Shown piece after piece: positions 48,929 through 57,940 of a stretch of DNA of 64,000 nt (position 1 is the first letter of the stretch; every line of letters begins with the position of its first letter). The DNA comes from Bordetella sp. FB-8 (lineage in GTDB: Bacteria; Pseudomonadota; Gammaproteobacteria; Burkholderiales; Burkholderiaceae_B), in contig NZ_KB907784.1 in assembly GCF_000382185.1 (NCBI RefSeq), positions 2,558,633 through 2,622,632 of the forward strand, in the 5' to 3' direction. The notes beneath the pieces are model-generated. The model saw only the letters and a program-made list of their open reading frames with translations. It ran no database searches and was not told the origin of the DNA. The position numbers and the translations under genes were made by a program.

Positions 48929-49180
48929 TTGAGTTCTTGAACCGCATCGTCGCCGCGGGCGTAAAGCGCTCCGGCTTCGAAGTGCCGGGTTCGGCCGCCG
49001 CCTTGGGCGGCCGAAGTCCCGTCGGGACAGCCCCGTCACTTAGGCGCCTGCGCGCTGTACGCCCGCGGCGACGATGCTATGGAGTCTCAACTCGTGGCAT
49101 TGATTCCTTCCTTCGGACTCTTGCGTAGTTCAGTGTTCGGCGGGCATGCCCGCCGAACACTGAACGGCCTTAAGAACCAA
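48929..49180. repeat. 252-bp intergenic element with 20-bp perfect outer stem, inner hairpins and 38-bp palindrome (element B)
   Basis: Starts with TTGAGTTCTTGAACCG (48929-48944). Then 48944-48963 is perfectly complementary to 49058-49077 (20 of 20). Inside are CCGGC/GCCGG, the 10-bp TTCGGCCGCC/GGCGGCCGAA and GTCCC/GGGAC hairpins, giving a branched fold. After about 50 bp, 49128-49165 is an uninterrupted palindrome with 19-bp arms centred between 49146 and 49147. It ends in a partial inverse of the start motif (CGGCCTTAAGAACC, 49165-49178). No gene is seen. Same architecture as 29676-29998, with different arm sequences. Confidence 0.8.
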
Positions 49181-49198
49181 CGAAGTGGCAATGCATCA

Positions 49199-50446
49199 TC
49201 AGTTGTTCGCCGCGTGCCACGCCACCAGCTTCTTGCGATATGCCTCGATGTCCGCGATAGGGCGGCGAGCCACGCCCGATTCTGCCGCAGCCTGCGCAAC
49301 CGCCGGAGCGACCGCCGAGATCAGACGCGGATCGAAGGGCGTGGGGATGATGTAGTCGGCACCGAACTCGGCTTCATCGTGCGCCAGTTCCGCGATCGCC
49401 TTCACGCTGGCCAGCTTCATCGCTTCATTGATGGTGGTGGCGCCGCAGTCCAGCGCGCCGCGGAAAATGAAGGGAAAGCACAGCACATTGTTGACCTGAT
49501 TCGGGTAGTCCGAACGGCCGGTGGCGATGATGCAGTCGGGGCGGGCGGCGCGGGCGGCCTCGGGCAGGATCTCGGGCGTGGGGTTGGCCAGGGCCAAAAT
49601 GATGGGCTTGTCGGCCATGGTCTTGACCATCTCCGGTGTTAGCGCGCCGGCGGCCGAGCAGCCCAGGAAAATGTCGGCGTCCTTGACGACGTCGGCCAGG
49701 GTGCGGGCGTCGGTATTTTGCGCGTAGCGTTTCTTGTTGGGTTCCATATTGGCGTCGCGGCCTTCCCAGATCACGCCGCGCGAATCGACCACGTAGATGT
49801 GCTCACGCTTGATGCCCAGGTCGACCATCAGGTCCAGGCAGGCGATGGCCGCGGCGCCGGCGCCGGAGACGGCAACCTTGACCTTGCCGATCTCCTTGTT
49901 CACGACCTTCAGGCCGTTAAGAACCGCGGCCGAGGAGATGATGGCCGTGCCGTGCTGGTCGTCATGGAAGACGGGTATCTTCATGCGTTCGCGCAGTTTC
50001 TTCTCGATGTAGAAGCACTCGGGGGCCTTGATGTCCTCGAGATTGACGCCGCCCAGCGTGGGTTCGAGCGCGGCGATGATGTCCACGAGCTTTTCGGGAT
50101 CAGTCTCGGCCAGTTCGATGTCAAAGACATCAATGCCGGCGAATTTCTGGAACAGGCAGCCCTTGCCCTCCATGACCGGCTTGGAAGCCATGGGGCCGAT
50201 ATTGCCCAAGCCCAGCACGGCCGTGCCGTTGGAAATCACGCCCACCAGATTGCCGCGCGAGGTGTAGCGCGAGGCGGCTTCCTCGCCTTGCTCATGGATG
50301 GCCATGCAGGCGGCCGCAACACCTGGGGAGTACGCCAGGGACAGGTCGTCCTTGCCGTTGAGCGGCTTGGTGGGCTTGACCGAAATTTTGCCAGGAGTGG
50401 GGTACTGGTGATAGTCCAGGGCTTGTTTGATGAAGGTTTGATCCAT
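49199..50446 (-). CDS. NAD(P)-dependent malic enzyme, short form without phosphotransacetylase-like domain
   Basis: Oxidatively decarboxylates malate to pyruvate; 415 aa. Catalytic and metal blocks: [52 protein letters not shown]-type binding [18 protein letters not shown]; and [12 protein letters not shown]. The sequence is closest to the first half of MaeB-type enzymes, which in most proteobacteria continue with a 320-residue phosphotransacetylase-like domain. Here it stops cleanly after [19 protein letters not shown]. Short forms exist in other bacteria, so it need not be damaged. Element B lies directly at its 3' side. Confidence 0.9.
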   Translation of the reverse strand: MDQTFIKQALDYHQYPTPGKISVKPTKPLNGKDDLSLAYSPGVAAACMAIHEQGEEAASRYTSRGNLVGVISNGTAVLGLGNIGPMASKPVMEGKGCLFQKFAGIDVFDIELAETDPEKLVDIIAALEPTLGGVNLEDIKAPECFYIEKKLRERMKIPVFHDDQHGTAIISSAAVLNGLKVVNKEIGKVKVAVSGAGAAAIACLDLMVDLGIKREHIYVVDSRGVIWEGRDANMEPNKKRYAQNTDARTLADVVKDADIFLGCSAAGALTPEMVKTMADKPIILALANPTPEILPEAARAARPDCIIATGRSDYPNQVNNVLCFPFIFRGALDCGATTINEAMKLASVKAIAELAHDEAEFGADYIIPTPFDPRLISAVAPAVAQAAAESGVARRPIADIEAYRKKLVAWHAANN

Positions 50447-50827
50447 GAAGAGCTGCTTGAAAATAAAAGAGAATTAAGCAAGGAAAACAGAGTTGATCCT
50501 GACGCGAAGCCGTGGCGAAATGGCCCCAGGGTTGCCTTGGATAGGGGCGCAGTGTAGCGAAGTGGCGCAAGGGATACATGACGCGGCGCAGCAGCTTGCG
50601 CGGCACCGGTATCCCTGCGTTTCAGGGGCCGATAAAAAGCCGAAGCCGGACTGGCAAAGGGGTATACTCCCACGCGGTAGCTGTAAAAAGGCTCTCTTTG
50701 CACAAGGTTCAAATATCTGTACGGCGCCTTCTGCTCCGCTATCCGCTATCCGCTAAACGGGAAGCCCGTGTCGCGGAAGGTTTTCCTGCATCGTATCGGG
50801 TGAAACGCCCGTCAAGGTGAAGCACAT
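50447..50827. promoter_or_regulatory. 381-bp divergent region between malic enzyme and odhA
   Basis: Contains a -10-like TATACT (50663-50668) oriented toward odhA, about 160 bp upstream of its start, and a short tandem repeat of TCCGCTA (about 50738-50757). No -35 box could be assigned with confidence. No gene, folded element or riboswitch was recognised. The long leader to odhA could be regulatory. Confidence 0.4.
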
Positions 50828-53698
50828 ATGTCTTCGGAACAAGATTCCCTTTCCAATTCCTATCTATTTGGGGGCAACGCCCCTTACGTCGAAGAGCTCT
50901 ACGAAGCCTATCTCGACAATCCTGGTTCGGTGTCCGACAACTGGCGCACCTATTTCGACCAGCTCCAGCACGCTCCCGCCACGGACGGCCAGGCTTCTAC
51001 ACGCGATCAGGCCCACGCGCCCATCATTCAGTCGTTCGCCGAGCGCGCCCGCGCCAATGCGTTCGCGGTGCGTGCCGCCGAACCCGATATGTCGGTGGCC
51101 AGCAAGCAGGTGGCGGTGCAGTCGTTGATCGGCGCCTACCGCACCCTGGGTTCGCGCTGGGCCGACCTCGATCCGCTCAAGCGCCAGGAACGGCCCAACA
51201 TTCCCGAACTCGATCCGGCTTTCTACGGTCTGACCGAAGCCGATCTCGACCAGGAATACGCCGCGACCAACAGCTATTTCACGACCGCCAGCACCATGAC
51301 GCTGCGCGAGATCATCAAGGCGTTGCGCGATACCTACTGCCGCAGCATCGGCGCCGAGTTCATGTACGTGTCCGACCCCGCCGCCAAGCGCTGGATCCGC
51401 GAACGTCTCGAAACCACCCGCGCCACGCCCAGCTACACCGAGGAGCAGCAGCGCCGCATCCTGCAGCAGCTGACCGACGCGGAAGGCCTGGAACGTTTCC
51501 TGCACACCAAGTACGTCGGCCAGAAGCGCTTCTCGCTCGAAGGCGGTGAAAGCTTCATCGTTGCCATGGATGAAGTCGTCAACCATGGCACCGAACTGGG
51601 CGTACAGGAAATCGTGGTCGGCATGGCTCACCGCGGCCGCCTGAACCTGCTCGTGAACACCTTGGGCAAGATGCCCGGCGAACTGTTCGCAGAGTTCGAA
51701 GGCAAGCATGCCGAAGGTCTGACCGACGGCGATGTCAAGTACCACAACGGCTTCTCCAGCGACATATCGGGCCGTGGAGGCCCGGTGCACCTGTCACTGG
51801 CCTTCAACCCCTCCCACCTGGAAATTGTCAATCCGGTGGTCGAGGGCAGCGTGCGTGCCCGCCAGGAGCGCCGTGGCGACCACGAAGGCAAGCAGGTGCT
51901 GCCGGTGCTGGTGCATGGCGACGCAGCCATCGCCGGCCAGGGCGTCGTGATGGAAACGCTCAACCTGGCGCAGACGCGCGGCTACGGCACAGGCGGCACG
52001 CTGCACATCGTCATTAACAATCAGATCGGCTTCACCACGTCCGACCCGCGCGATTCGCGTTCCACGCTGTACTGCACCGATGTGGTCAAGATGATCGAAG
52101 CCCCGGTGTTCCACGTCAACGCCGACGATCCCGATGCCGTGGTGTTCGCCACCCAACTGGCGCTGGACTTTCGCACCGAGTTCAAGCGCGACGTCGTGGT
52201 CGACATCATCTGCTTTCGCAAGCTGGGCCACAACGAGCAGGACACGCCCGCGCTGACCCAGCCGCTGATGTACAAGAGCATTGGCCATCACCCCGGTACC
52301 CGTAAGCTCTACGCCGACAAGCTCACCGCCCAGGGTGTGCTGGCCGAAGGCGAGGCCGACCAGATGGTCAAGGACTACCGCCAACTGATGGAAGACGGGC
52401 AGAAGACGGTCGAGCCCGTGCTCACCGACTATCGCAGCAAGCATGCCATCGACTGGTCGCCCTTTCTGGGCGCCAAATGGACCGACGCGGGCGACACGGC
52501 CGTGCCGCTGGCCGAACTCAAGCGTATCGGCGAGCGCATCACCACCGTGCCCGAAGGCTTCACGGTTCACCCGCTGGTCAAGAAACTGCTGGGCGACCGC
52601 GCCCAGATGGCCAAGGGCGAATTGAATCTGGACTGGGGCATGGGCGAGCACATGGCCTATGCCACGCTGGTGGCCTCGGGCTACGCCGTGCGTCTGACCG
52701 GCCAGGACGCCGGCCGCGGCACCTTCACGCACCGTCACGCCGTACTGCACGACCAGAACCGCGAGCGCTGGAACGACGGCACCTACATCCCGCTGCAGAA
52801 CGTCTCGGACGGTCAGGCGCCCTTCACCGTGATCGATTCCGTGCTGTCCGAAGAGGCGGTGCTCGGTTTCGAATACGGCTATGCTTGCGCCGAACCCAAT
52901 ACGCTGACCCTCTGGGAAGCCCAGTTCGGCGACTTCGCCAACGGCGCCCAGGTCGTCATTGACCAGTTCATCAGCGCCGGCGAAGCTAAGTGGGGCCGCC
53001 AGTGCGGCCTGACGCTGCTGCTGCCGCACGGTTACGAAGGCCAGGGACCGGAACACTCGTCGGCCCGTATCGAGCGCTACCTGCAGCTGTGCGCCGACAA
53101 CAATATCCAGGCCGTGCAGCCGACCTCGGGCGCGCAGATCTTCCATCTGCTGCGCCGCCAGATGATTCGCCCTTTCCGCAAGCCGCTGGTCGTCTTCACG
53201 CCCAAGTCGCTGTTGCGCAACAAGGACGCCAGCTCGCCGCTGGCCGATTTGGCCAAGGGGCATTTCCATCCGGTGATCGGCGAGGTGGACGAGTCCATCA
53301 AGGCCACTTCGGTCAAGCGGGTGCTGGCGTGCTCGGGCAAGATCTACTACGACCTGGTCCACGCCCGCAAGGAGCGCGGCGCCGATCATGTCGCCATTGT
53401 CCGCGTCGAGCAGCTCTATCCCTTCGCCCACAAGGCTTTCGAAACCGAGCTGAAAAAGTACAGCAAAGCCACCGAGGTCATCTGGGTGCAGGACGAGCCG
53501 CAGAACCAAGGCCCCTGGTTCTACGTGCAGCACCACCTGTACGAGAACATGGCCGAAGGCCAGAAGCTGGGCTACGCCGGCCGTCCGGCCTCGGCCTCGC
53601 CAGCCGTGGGCTATATGGCCAAGCACATGGAGCAGCTCAAGTCCCTGCTGGAGCAGGCCTACGCGCCCAAGTACAAGGGTTTCATGCTGACCAAGTAA
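50828..53698 (+). CDS. odhA: 2-oxoglutarate dehydrogenase E1 component
   Basis: Thiamine-diphosphate-dependent decarboxylase, 956 aa. Begins MSSEQDSLSNSYLFGGNAPY with the usual E2-contacting N-terminus. Blocks include GMAHRGRLNLLVNTLGKMPG, HGDAAIAGQGVVMETLNL (ThDP/Mg site), IVINNQIGFTTSDPRDSRST and MIRPFRKPLVVFTPKSLLR. First gene of odhA-odhB-lpdA; also called sucA. Confidence 0.97.
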   Translation: MSSEQDSLSNSYLFGGNAPYVEELYEAYLDNPGSVSDNWRTYFDQLQHAPATDGQASTRDQAHAPIIQSFAERARANAFAVRAAEPDMSVASKQVAVQSLIGAYRTLGSRWADLDPLKRQERPNIPELDPAFYGLTEADLDQEYAATNSYFTTASTMTLREIIKALRDTYCRSIGAEFMYVSDPAAKRWIRERLETTRATPSYTEEQQRRILQQLTDAEGLERFLHTKYVGQKRFSLEGGESFIVAMDEVVNHGTELGVQEIVVGMAHRGRLNLLVNTLGKMPGELFAEFEGKHAEGLTDGDVKYHNGFSSDISGRGGPVHLSLAFNPSHLEIVNPVVEGSVRARQERRGDHEGKQVLPVLVHGDAAIAGQGVVMETLNLAQTRGYGTGGTLHIVINNQIGFTTSDPRDSRSTLYCTDVVKMIEAPVFHVNADDPDAVVFATQLALDFRTEFKRDVVVDIICFRKLGHNEQDTPALTQPLMYKSIGHHPGTRKLYADKLTAQGVLAEGEADQMVKDYRQLMEDGQKTVEPVLTDYRSKHAIDWSPFLGAKWTDAGDTAVPLAELKRIGERITTVPEGFTVHPLVKKLLGDRAQMAKGELNLDWGMGEHMAYATLVASGYAVRLTGQDAGRGTFTHRHAVLHDQNRERWNDGTYIPLQNVSDGQAPFTVIDSVLSEEAVLGFEYGYACAEPNTLTLWEAQFGDFANGAQVVIDQFISAGEAKWGRQCGLTLLLPHGYEGQGPEHSSARIERYLQLCADNNIQAVQPTSGAQIFHLLRRQMIRPFRKPLVVFTPKSLLRNKDASSPLADLAKGHFHPVIGEVDESIKATSVKRVLACSGKIYYDLVHARKERGADHVAIVRVEQLYPFAHKAFETELKKYSKATEVIWVQDEPQNQGPWFYVQHHLYENMAEGQKLGYAGRPASASPAVGYMAKHMEQLKSLLEQAYAPKYKGFMLTK

Positions 53699-53704
53699 GC
53701 GTAT

Positions 53705-53738
53705 CCAGGCGGGCGCCGATCGGGTCCGCCTGGTTTTT
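53705..53738 (+). terminator. Hairpin with T-run after odhA
   Basis: CCAGGCGG (53705-53712) pairs with CCGCCTGG (53726-53733), followed by TTTTT (53734-53738). It lies between odhA and odhB, so it would act as a partial terminator or processing site unless odhB has its own promoter. Confidence 0.75.
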
Positions 53739-53805
53739 GCCGCCGGCTCGCCCCGAGGCAAAAGCGGCCCCCTGGCGGGGTAGCCAAGCCGAAGGCGCGG
53801 CGTGT
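53734..53805 (+). repeat. REP-like intergenic repeat, copy 2
   Basis: TTTTGCC (53735-53741) pairs with GGCAAAA (53757-53763); then a GC core GGCCCCCTGGCGGGG and the tail AGCCAAGCCGAAGGCGCGGC. Matches the copy at 6164-6240 in layout and in most bases, including a compensatory change in the first stem. It overlaps the T-run of the odhA hairpin. Confidence 0.7.
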
Positions 53806-53854
53806 GGGCTTTATTATCAGAACATCGAACAATCAAACAAACGGGATATCCATC

Positions 53855-55102
53855 ATGGCCATTACCGACGTCGTCGTTCCCCAACTATCCGAATCCATCT
53901 CGGAAGCGACTCTGCTGAACTGGAAGAAGAAGGCCGGCGAAGCCGTCTCCGCCGACGAAACTCTCATCGAAATCGAGACCGACAAGGTCGTGCTCGAAGT
54001 GCCCGCGCCCGCCTCGGGCGTGCTGGCTGAAATCATAGAAGCCGACGGCGCCACCGTCACTTCGGGTCAGTTGCTGGCCAAGATCGACACCGCTGCCAAG
54101 GCTGCCGCCGCGCCCGCCGCCGTCGCCGCACCCACGCCTGCCGCGGTCCCCGCCGCCATCGCCGCGGCGGCTGTCGCCGCCGTGCCCGCCGGCAATGCCG
54201 CCGCCGTGCCCGCCGGCAATGCCGCCGCCGGCATCGCCTCGCCCGCCGCCTCGAAGATCCTGGCCGAGAAGGGCGTGGACGCCGCTTCCGTGTCCGGCAG
54301 CGGCCGCGACGGCCGCGTAACCAAGGGCGATGCCCTGGCTGCCAGCGCCGCCGCGCCGAAGGCCGCGGTTGCGGCCGTTCCCCCGACCCTGTCGCTGGAC
54401 GGGCGCCCGGAGCAGCGCGTGCCCATGAGCCGTCTGCGCGCGCGCGTCGCCGAGCGACTACTGCAATCGCAGCAGGAAAACGCCATCCTGACGACCTTCA
54501 ACGAAGTCAACATGAAGGCCGTCATCGATCTGCGCAACAAGTACAAGGAAAAATTCGAGAAGGACCACGGTGTCAAGCTCGGCTTCATGTCCTTCTTCGT
54601 CAAGGCTGCCGTCGCCGCGCTCAAGAAGTATCCGATCATCAACGCTTCGGTCGATGGCAAGGACATCATCTACCACGGCTACTTCGACATCGGCATCGCC
54701 GTGGGCAGCCCGCGCGGCCTGGTGGTGCCCATTCTGCGCAACGCCGATCAGCTCTCGATCGCCGACATCGAAAAAGCCATTGGCGATTTCGGCAAGCGCG
54801 CTGCCGACGGCAAGCTGGGCATCGAGGAGATGACCGGCGGCACCTTCTCCATCTCCAACGGCGGCGTGTTCGGTTCGATGCTGTCCACTCCCATCATCAA
54901 CCCGCCGCAATCAGCCATCCTGGGCATCCATGCCACCAAGGACCGGCCCGTGGTCGAGAACGGACAAGTCGTGATCCGTCCGATCAATTACCTGGCCATG
55001 TCCTACGATCACCGCATCATCGACGGCCGCGAAGCCGTGCTGGGCCTGGTGGCCATGAAGGAAGCGCTGGAAGACCCGCAGCGCATGCTGCTGGACCTGT
55101 AA
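53855..55102 (+). CDS. odhB: 2-oxoglutarate dehydrogenase E2 component (dihydrolipoamide succinyltransferase)
   Basis: Core subunit, 415 aa from [15 protein letters not shown]. One lipoyl domain with the modified lysine K44 in [12 protein letters not shown]. Then an Ala/Pro-rich linker that contains VPAGNAAA twice in a row, a peripheral-subunit-binding domain ([25 protein letters not shown]) and the catalytic domain ending with [13 protein letters not shown] (catalytic His and Asp). Also called sucB. Confidence 0.96.
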   Translation: MAITDVVVPQLSESISEATLLNWKKKAGEAVSADETLIEIETDKVVLEVPAPASGVLAEIIEADGATVTSGQLLAKIDTAAKAAAAPAAVAAPTPAAVPAAIAAAAVAAVPAGNAAAVPAGNAAAGIASPAASKILAEKGVDAASVSGSGRDGRVTKGDALAASAAAPKAAVAAVPPTLSLDGRPEQRVPMSRLRARVAERLLQSQQENAILTTFNEVNMKAVIDLRNKYKEKFEKDHGVKLGFMSFFVKAAVAALKKYPIINASVDGKDIIYHGYFDIGIAVGSPRGLVVPILRNADQLSIADIEKAIGDFGKRAADGKLGIEEMTGGTFSISNGGVFGSMLSTPIINPPQSAILGIHATKDRPVVENGQVVIRPINYLAMSYDHRIIDGREAVLGLVAMKEALEDPQRMLLDL

Positions 55103-55117
55103 TCGGAGCGTATCGAC

Positions 55118-56545
55118 ATGGCTAAACAATTCGACGTGATCGTTATCGGTGCCGGCCCCGGCGGCTATATCGCCGCCATCCGAGCGGCTCAGCTGGGCAT
55201 GTCCGTGGCCTGCGTCGACGCCTGGCAGAACGGCCAGGGCGGCCCGGCTCCCGGCGGCACCTGCACCAACGTGGGTTGCATTCCCTCGAAGGCGCTGCTG
55301 CAGTCGTCCGAGCACTACCAGGCCGCCGGCCATCACTTTGCCGAGCACGGCATCGAGGTCAAGGGCCTGGAGCTCAAGCTGGACACCATGATTGGCCGCA
55401 AGAACAGCGTGGTCAAGCAGAACAACGATGGCATCCTGTATCTGTTCAAGAAGAACAAGGTCGCTTTCTTCCACGGCAAAGGCGCCTTCGCCGGCAAGGC
55501 CGATGGCGGCTATGCCGTCAAGGTGACCGGCACCACCAGCGAAGACCTGGTGGGCAAGCACGTCGTCGTGGCCACGGGTTCGTCGCCGCGCGCGCTGCCC
55601 GGCCTGCCTTTCGATGAAAAGGTCGTGCTGTCCAATGACGGCGCCCTGAGCCTGGACATCGTACCCAAGAAGCTGGGCGTGATCGGCGGCGGCGTGATCG
55701 GCCTGGAAATGGGCAGCGTGTGGCGACGCCTGGGCGCTGAGGTTACCGTCCTGGAGGCCATGCCGGAATTCCTGGCCTTGGTCGACCAGCAGGTGGCCAA
55801 GGAAGCTCAGAAGATATTCACCAAGCAGGGCCTGGCTATCGAGACCGGCATCAAGCTCGGAGACGTGAAGGCATCCGCCAAGAGCGTCACCGTACCTTAC
55901 GCCAACGCCAAGGGCGAAGAGCAGAAGCTGGTGGTGGACAAGCTGATCGTCTCGATCGGCCGCATTCCCTATACCGGTGGGCTAAATCCCGAGGCCGTGG
56001 GCCTGCAGCTCGATGAGCGCGGTTTCGTGTCGGTGGACGGCGACTGCAAGACCAACCTGCCCAATGTCTGGGCCATCGGCGACGTGGTGCGCGGTCCCAT
56101 GCTGGCGCACAAGGCCGAGGAAGAAGGCGTTGCGGTTGCCGAGTGCATCGCCGGCCAGCACGGCCATGTCAACTTCGACACGATTCCGTCGGTGATTTAT
56201 ACCTCGCCGGAAATCGCCTGGGTCGGCAAGAACGAGCAGCAGCTCAAGAAAGAAGGCCGCGAATACAAGGCCGGCTCCTTTCCCTTTCTGGCCAACGGCC
56301 GCGCCCGCGCGTTGGGCGACACCACCGGCTTTGCCAAGGTGATCGCCGATGCCAAGACCGACGAGGTCCTGGGCGTGCACATCATCGGACCCATGGCCTC
56401 CGAGCTGATCGCCGAAGCCGTGACCATCATGGAATTCAAGGGCGCCGCCGAAGACATCGCCCGCATCTGCCACGCCCATCCCACGTTGTCGGAGTCGGTG
56501 AAGGAAGCCGCCCTGGCTGTGGATAAGCGCGCGCTGAATTTCTGA
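55118..56545 (+). CDS. lpdA: Dihydrolipoamide dehydrogenase (E3)
   Basis: Flavoprotein disulphide reductase, 475 aa. FAD-binding VIVIGAGPGGYIAAIRAAQLG, redox-active CTNVGC in GGTCTNVGCIPSKALLQSS, NAD-binding VIGGGVIGLEMGSVW, and the C-terminal His-Glu dyad in CHAHPTLSESVKEA. Starts 15 bp after odhB and completes the 2-oxoglutarate dehydrogenase set. Confidence 0.96.
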   Translation: MAKQFDVIVIGAGPGGYIAAIRAAQLGMSVACVDAWQNGQGGPAPGGTCTNVGCIPSKALLQSSEHYQAAGHHFAEHGIEVKGLELKLDTMIGRKNSVVKQNNDGILYLFKKNKVAFFHGKGAFAGKADGGYAVKVTGTTSEDLVGKHVVVATGSSPRALPGLPFDEKVVLSNDGALSLDIVPKKLGVIGGGVIGLEMGSVWRRLGAEVTVLEAMPEFLALVDQQVAKEAQKIFTKQGLAIETGIKLGDVKASAKSVTVPYANAKGEEQKLVVDKLIVSIGRIPYTGGLNPEAVGLQLDERGFVSVDGDCKTNLPNVWAIGDVVRGPMLAHKAEEEGVAVAECIAGQHGHVNFDTIPSVIYTSPEIAWVGKNEQQLKKEGREYKAGSFPFLANGRARALGDTTGFAKVIADAKTDEVLGVHIIGPMASELIAEAVTIMEFKGAAEDIARICHAHPTLSESVKEAALAVDKRALNF

Positions 56546-56626
56546 GGCATGAGCGCAGTGGGCGGTCATTCGTCTACCGCGCGAGCTGCGCACAATGCGG
56601 TGAGTTGACCGCACTGCGATTCAGCG

Positions 56627-56715
56627 CACCCAGGCCCCAGGGACAATTCGAAGCACAGGCGCCAGCAGCGCCGAGCATCGGAATTGCTCCGGGGGCCTGG
56701 GCGGTTAAAGAACTC
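56627..56715. repeat. Folded intergenic element between lpdA and zapE (element H)
   Basis: 56627-56649 pairs with 56677-56699 (18 of 23, including a perfect 10-bp CCCAGGCCCC/GGGGCCTGGG end) around a perfect GGCGC-CAGCA-GCGCC hairpin (56656-56670). Right after it comes GGTTAAAGAACTCAA (56701-56715), the inverse of TTGAGTTCTTTAACC, close to the boundary motif of elements A-D. The remaining 267-bp gap contains another small hairpin near 56593-56612 and no gene. Confidence 0.65.
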
Positions 56716-56812
56716 AATGCAGCAGTTCGATTCGCAACGCAGCAAGCTAAAAACCCAACATTGGGCGGTTCTCCTTAATCAGGGGGCCGCCCATTGCATA
56801 TCCGCACCAGCG

Positions 56813-57907
56813 ATGAACGTCCAGGAATACTACGAACAGGCCCTAGCCGAACGCGGCTACCAGTCCGACCAGGCCCAGAAGCGCGCCATCAATCGCCTGC
56901 AGCGCTACTACGACGACTGGGTGCACTACAAGGCCCTGCGCAGCAATGCCCTGAAGAAGCTGCTCAACCGCCCCGAAGTGCCGCGCGGCGTCTACCTGTG
57001 GGGCGGCGTTGGGCGCGGCAAGAGCTTCCTGATGGACGCTTTCTACGCCACCGTTCCCGTGGTGCGCAAGACACGGCTGCATTTTCACGAATTCATGCGC
57101 AGCGTGCATCGCGAGCTGGAAGAAGTGAAGGGCATGCAGGATCCGCTGGACGAAGTCGCGCGTCGTATCGCGCGCCGGTGCCGGCTCATCTGCTTCGACG
57201 AGTTCCATGTGTCGGACATCGCCGATGCCATGATCCTGTACCGCCTGCTGCTCAAACTGTTCGAGTACGGCACCTCATTCATCATGACCTCCAACTACGA
57301 GCCGTCCACGCTTTACCCCGACGGTCTGCACCGCGACCGCATCCTGCCGGCCATCGAGCTGATCCAGAAGCGTATGGACGTGCTCAATGTGGACGCCGGC
57401 GTCGACTACCGGCGCCGCAGTCTGGAGCAGGTGCGCAGCTATCACTGTCCGCTCGACGAAGAGGCGAACGCGGCCTTGCAGGATGCCTTCGACAAGCTGG
57501 CCGATACGCCGCCCGAGAAGGTTCCGCTGCTGCATATCGAGCACCGCCAGATCAAGGCGCTGGCACTGGCCGGCACAGTGGTGTGGTTCGATTTCGCCAC
57601 GTTGTGCGGCGGGCCGCGCTCGCAGAACGACTATCTGGAACTGGCCAGCCGCTTCAATGCGGTGATTCTCTCGGGGGTGCCGCGCATGGGACCCAGGCAC
57701 CAGTCCGAGGCGCGCCGCTTCACCTGGCTGGTGGACGTGTTCTACGACCACAAGGTCAAGCTCATTATGTCGGCGCAATGTCCGCCCGAGGAGCTTTATA
57801 CCGACGGAGCCTTTGCCAACGAGTTTCAGCGGACGGTGTCGCGCATTCTGGAGATGCAGTCCAAGCAATACCTGGAATCGGAGCGGCGGCACACCGTGGA
57901 TTTGTAG
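56813..57907 (+). CDS. zapE: Cell division ATPase ZapE (AFG1-like)
   Basis: AAA-type ATPase linked to Z-ring constriction, 364 aa from MNVQEYYEQALAERGYQSD. Walker A is LWGGVGRGKSFLMDAFY and Walker B LICFDEFHVSDIADAMIL. Other family blocks are RLHFHEFMRSVHRELE, MTSNYEPSTLYPDGLHRDR and RFTWLVDVFYDHKVKL. The frame extends to 56684 but the extra part overlaps element H and is not family sequence. Confidence 0.95.
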   Translation: MNVQEYYEQALAERGYQSDQAQKRAINRLQRYYDDWVHYKALRSNALKKLLNRPEVPRGVYLWGGVGRGKSFLMDAFYATVPVVRKTRLHFHEFMRSVHRELEEVKGMQDPLDEVARRIARRCRLICFDEFHVSDIADAMILYRLLLKLFEYGTSFIMTSNYEPSTLYPDGLHRDRILPAIELIQKRMDVLNVDAGVDYRRRSLEQVRSYHCPLDEEANAALQDAFDKLADTPPEKVPLLHIEHRQIKALALAGTVVWFDFATLCGGPRSQNDYLELASRFNAVILSGVPRMGPRHQSEARRFTWLVDVFYDHKVKLIMSAQCPPEELYTDGAFANEFQRTVSRILEMQSKQYLESERRHTVDL

Positions 57908-57940
57908 CGGGCTGCGAATGCGCCCGATCCGTGTGCCGGA

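Noticed and set aside
50738..50757. TCCGCTA tandem repeat as a phase-variable tract
   Set aside because: Fewer than three units and outside any coding region or clear promoter spacer.
54170..54240. Duplicated VPAGNAAA in the OdhB linker as a notable repeat
   Set aside because: Ala/Pro-rich E2 linkers commonly vary by small duplications; noted in the gene entry only.
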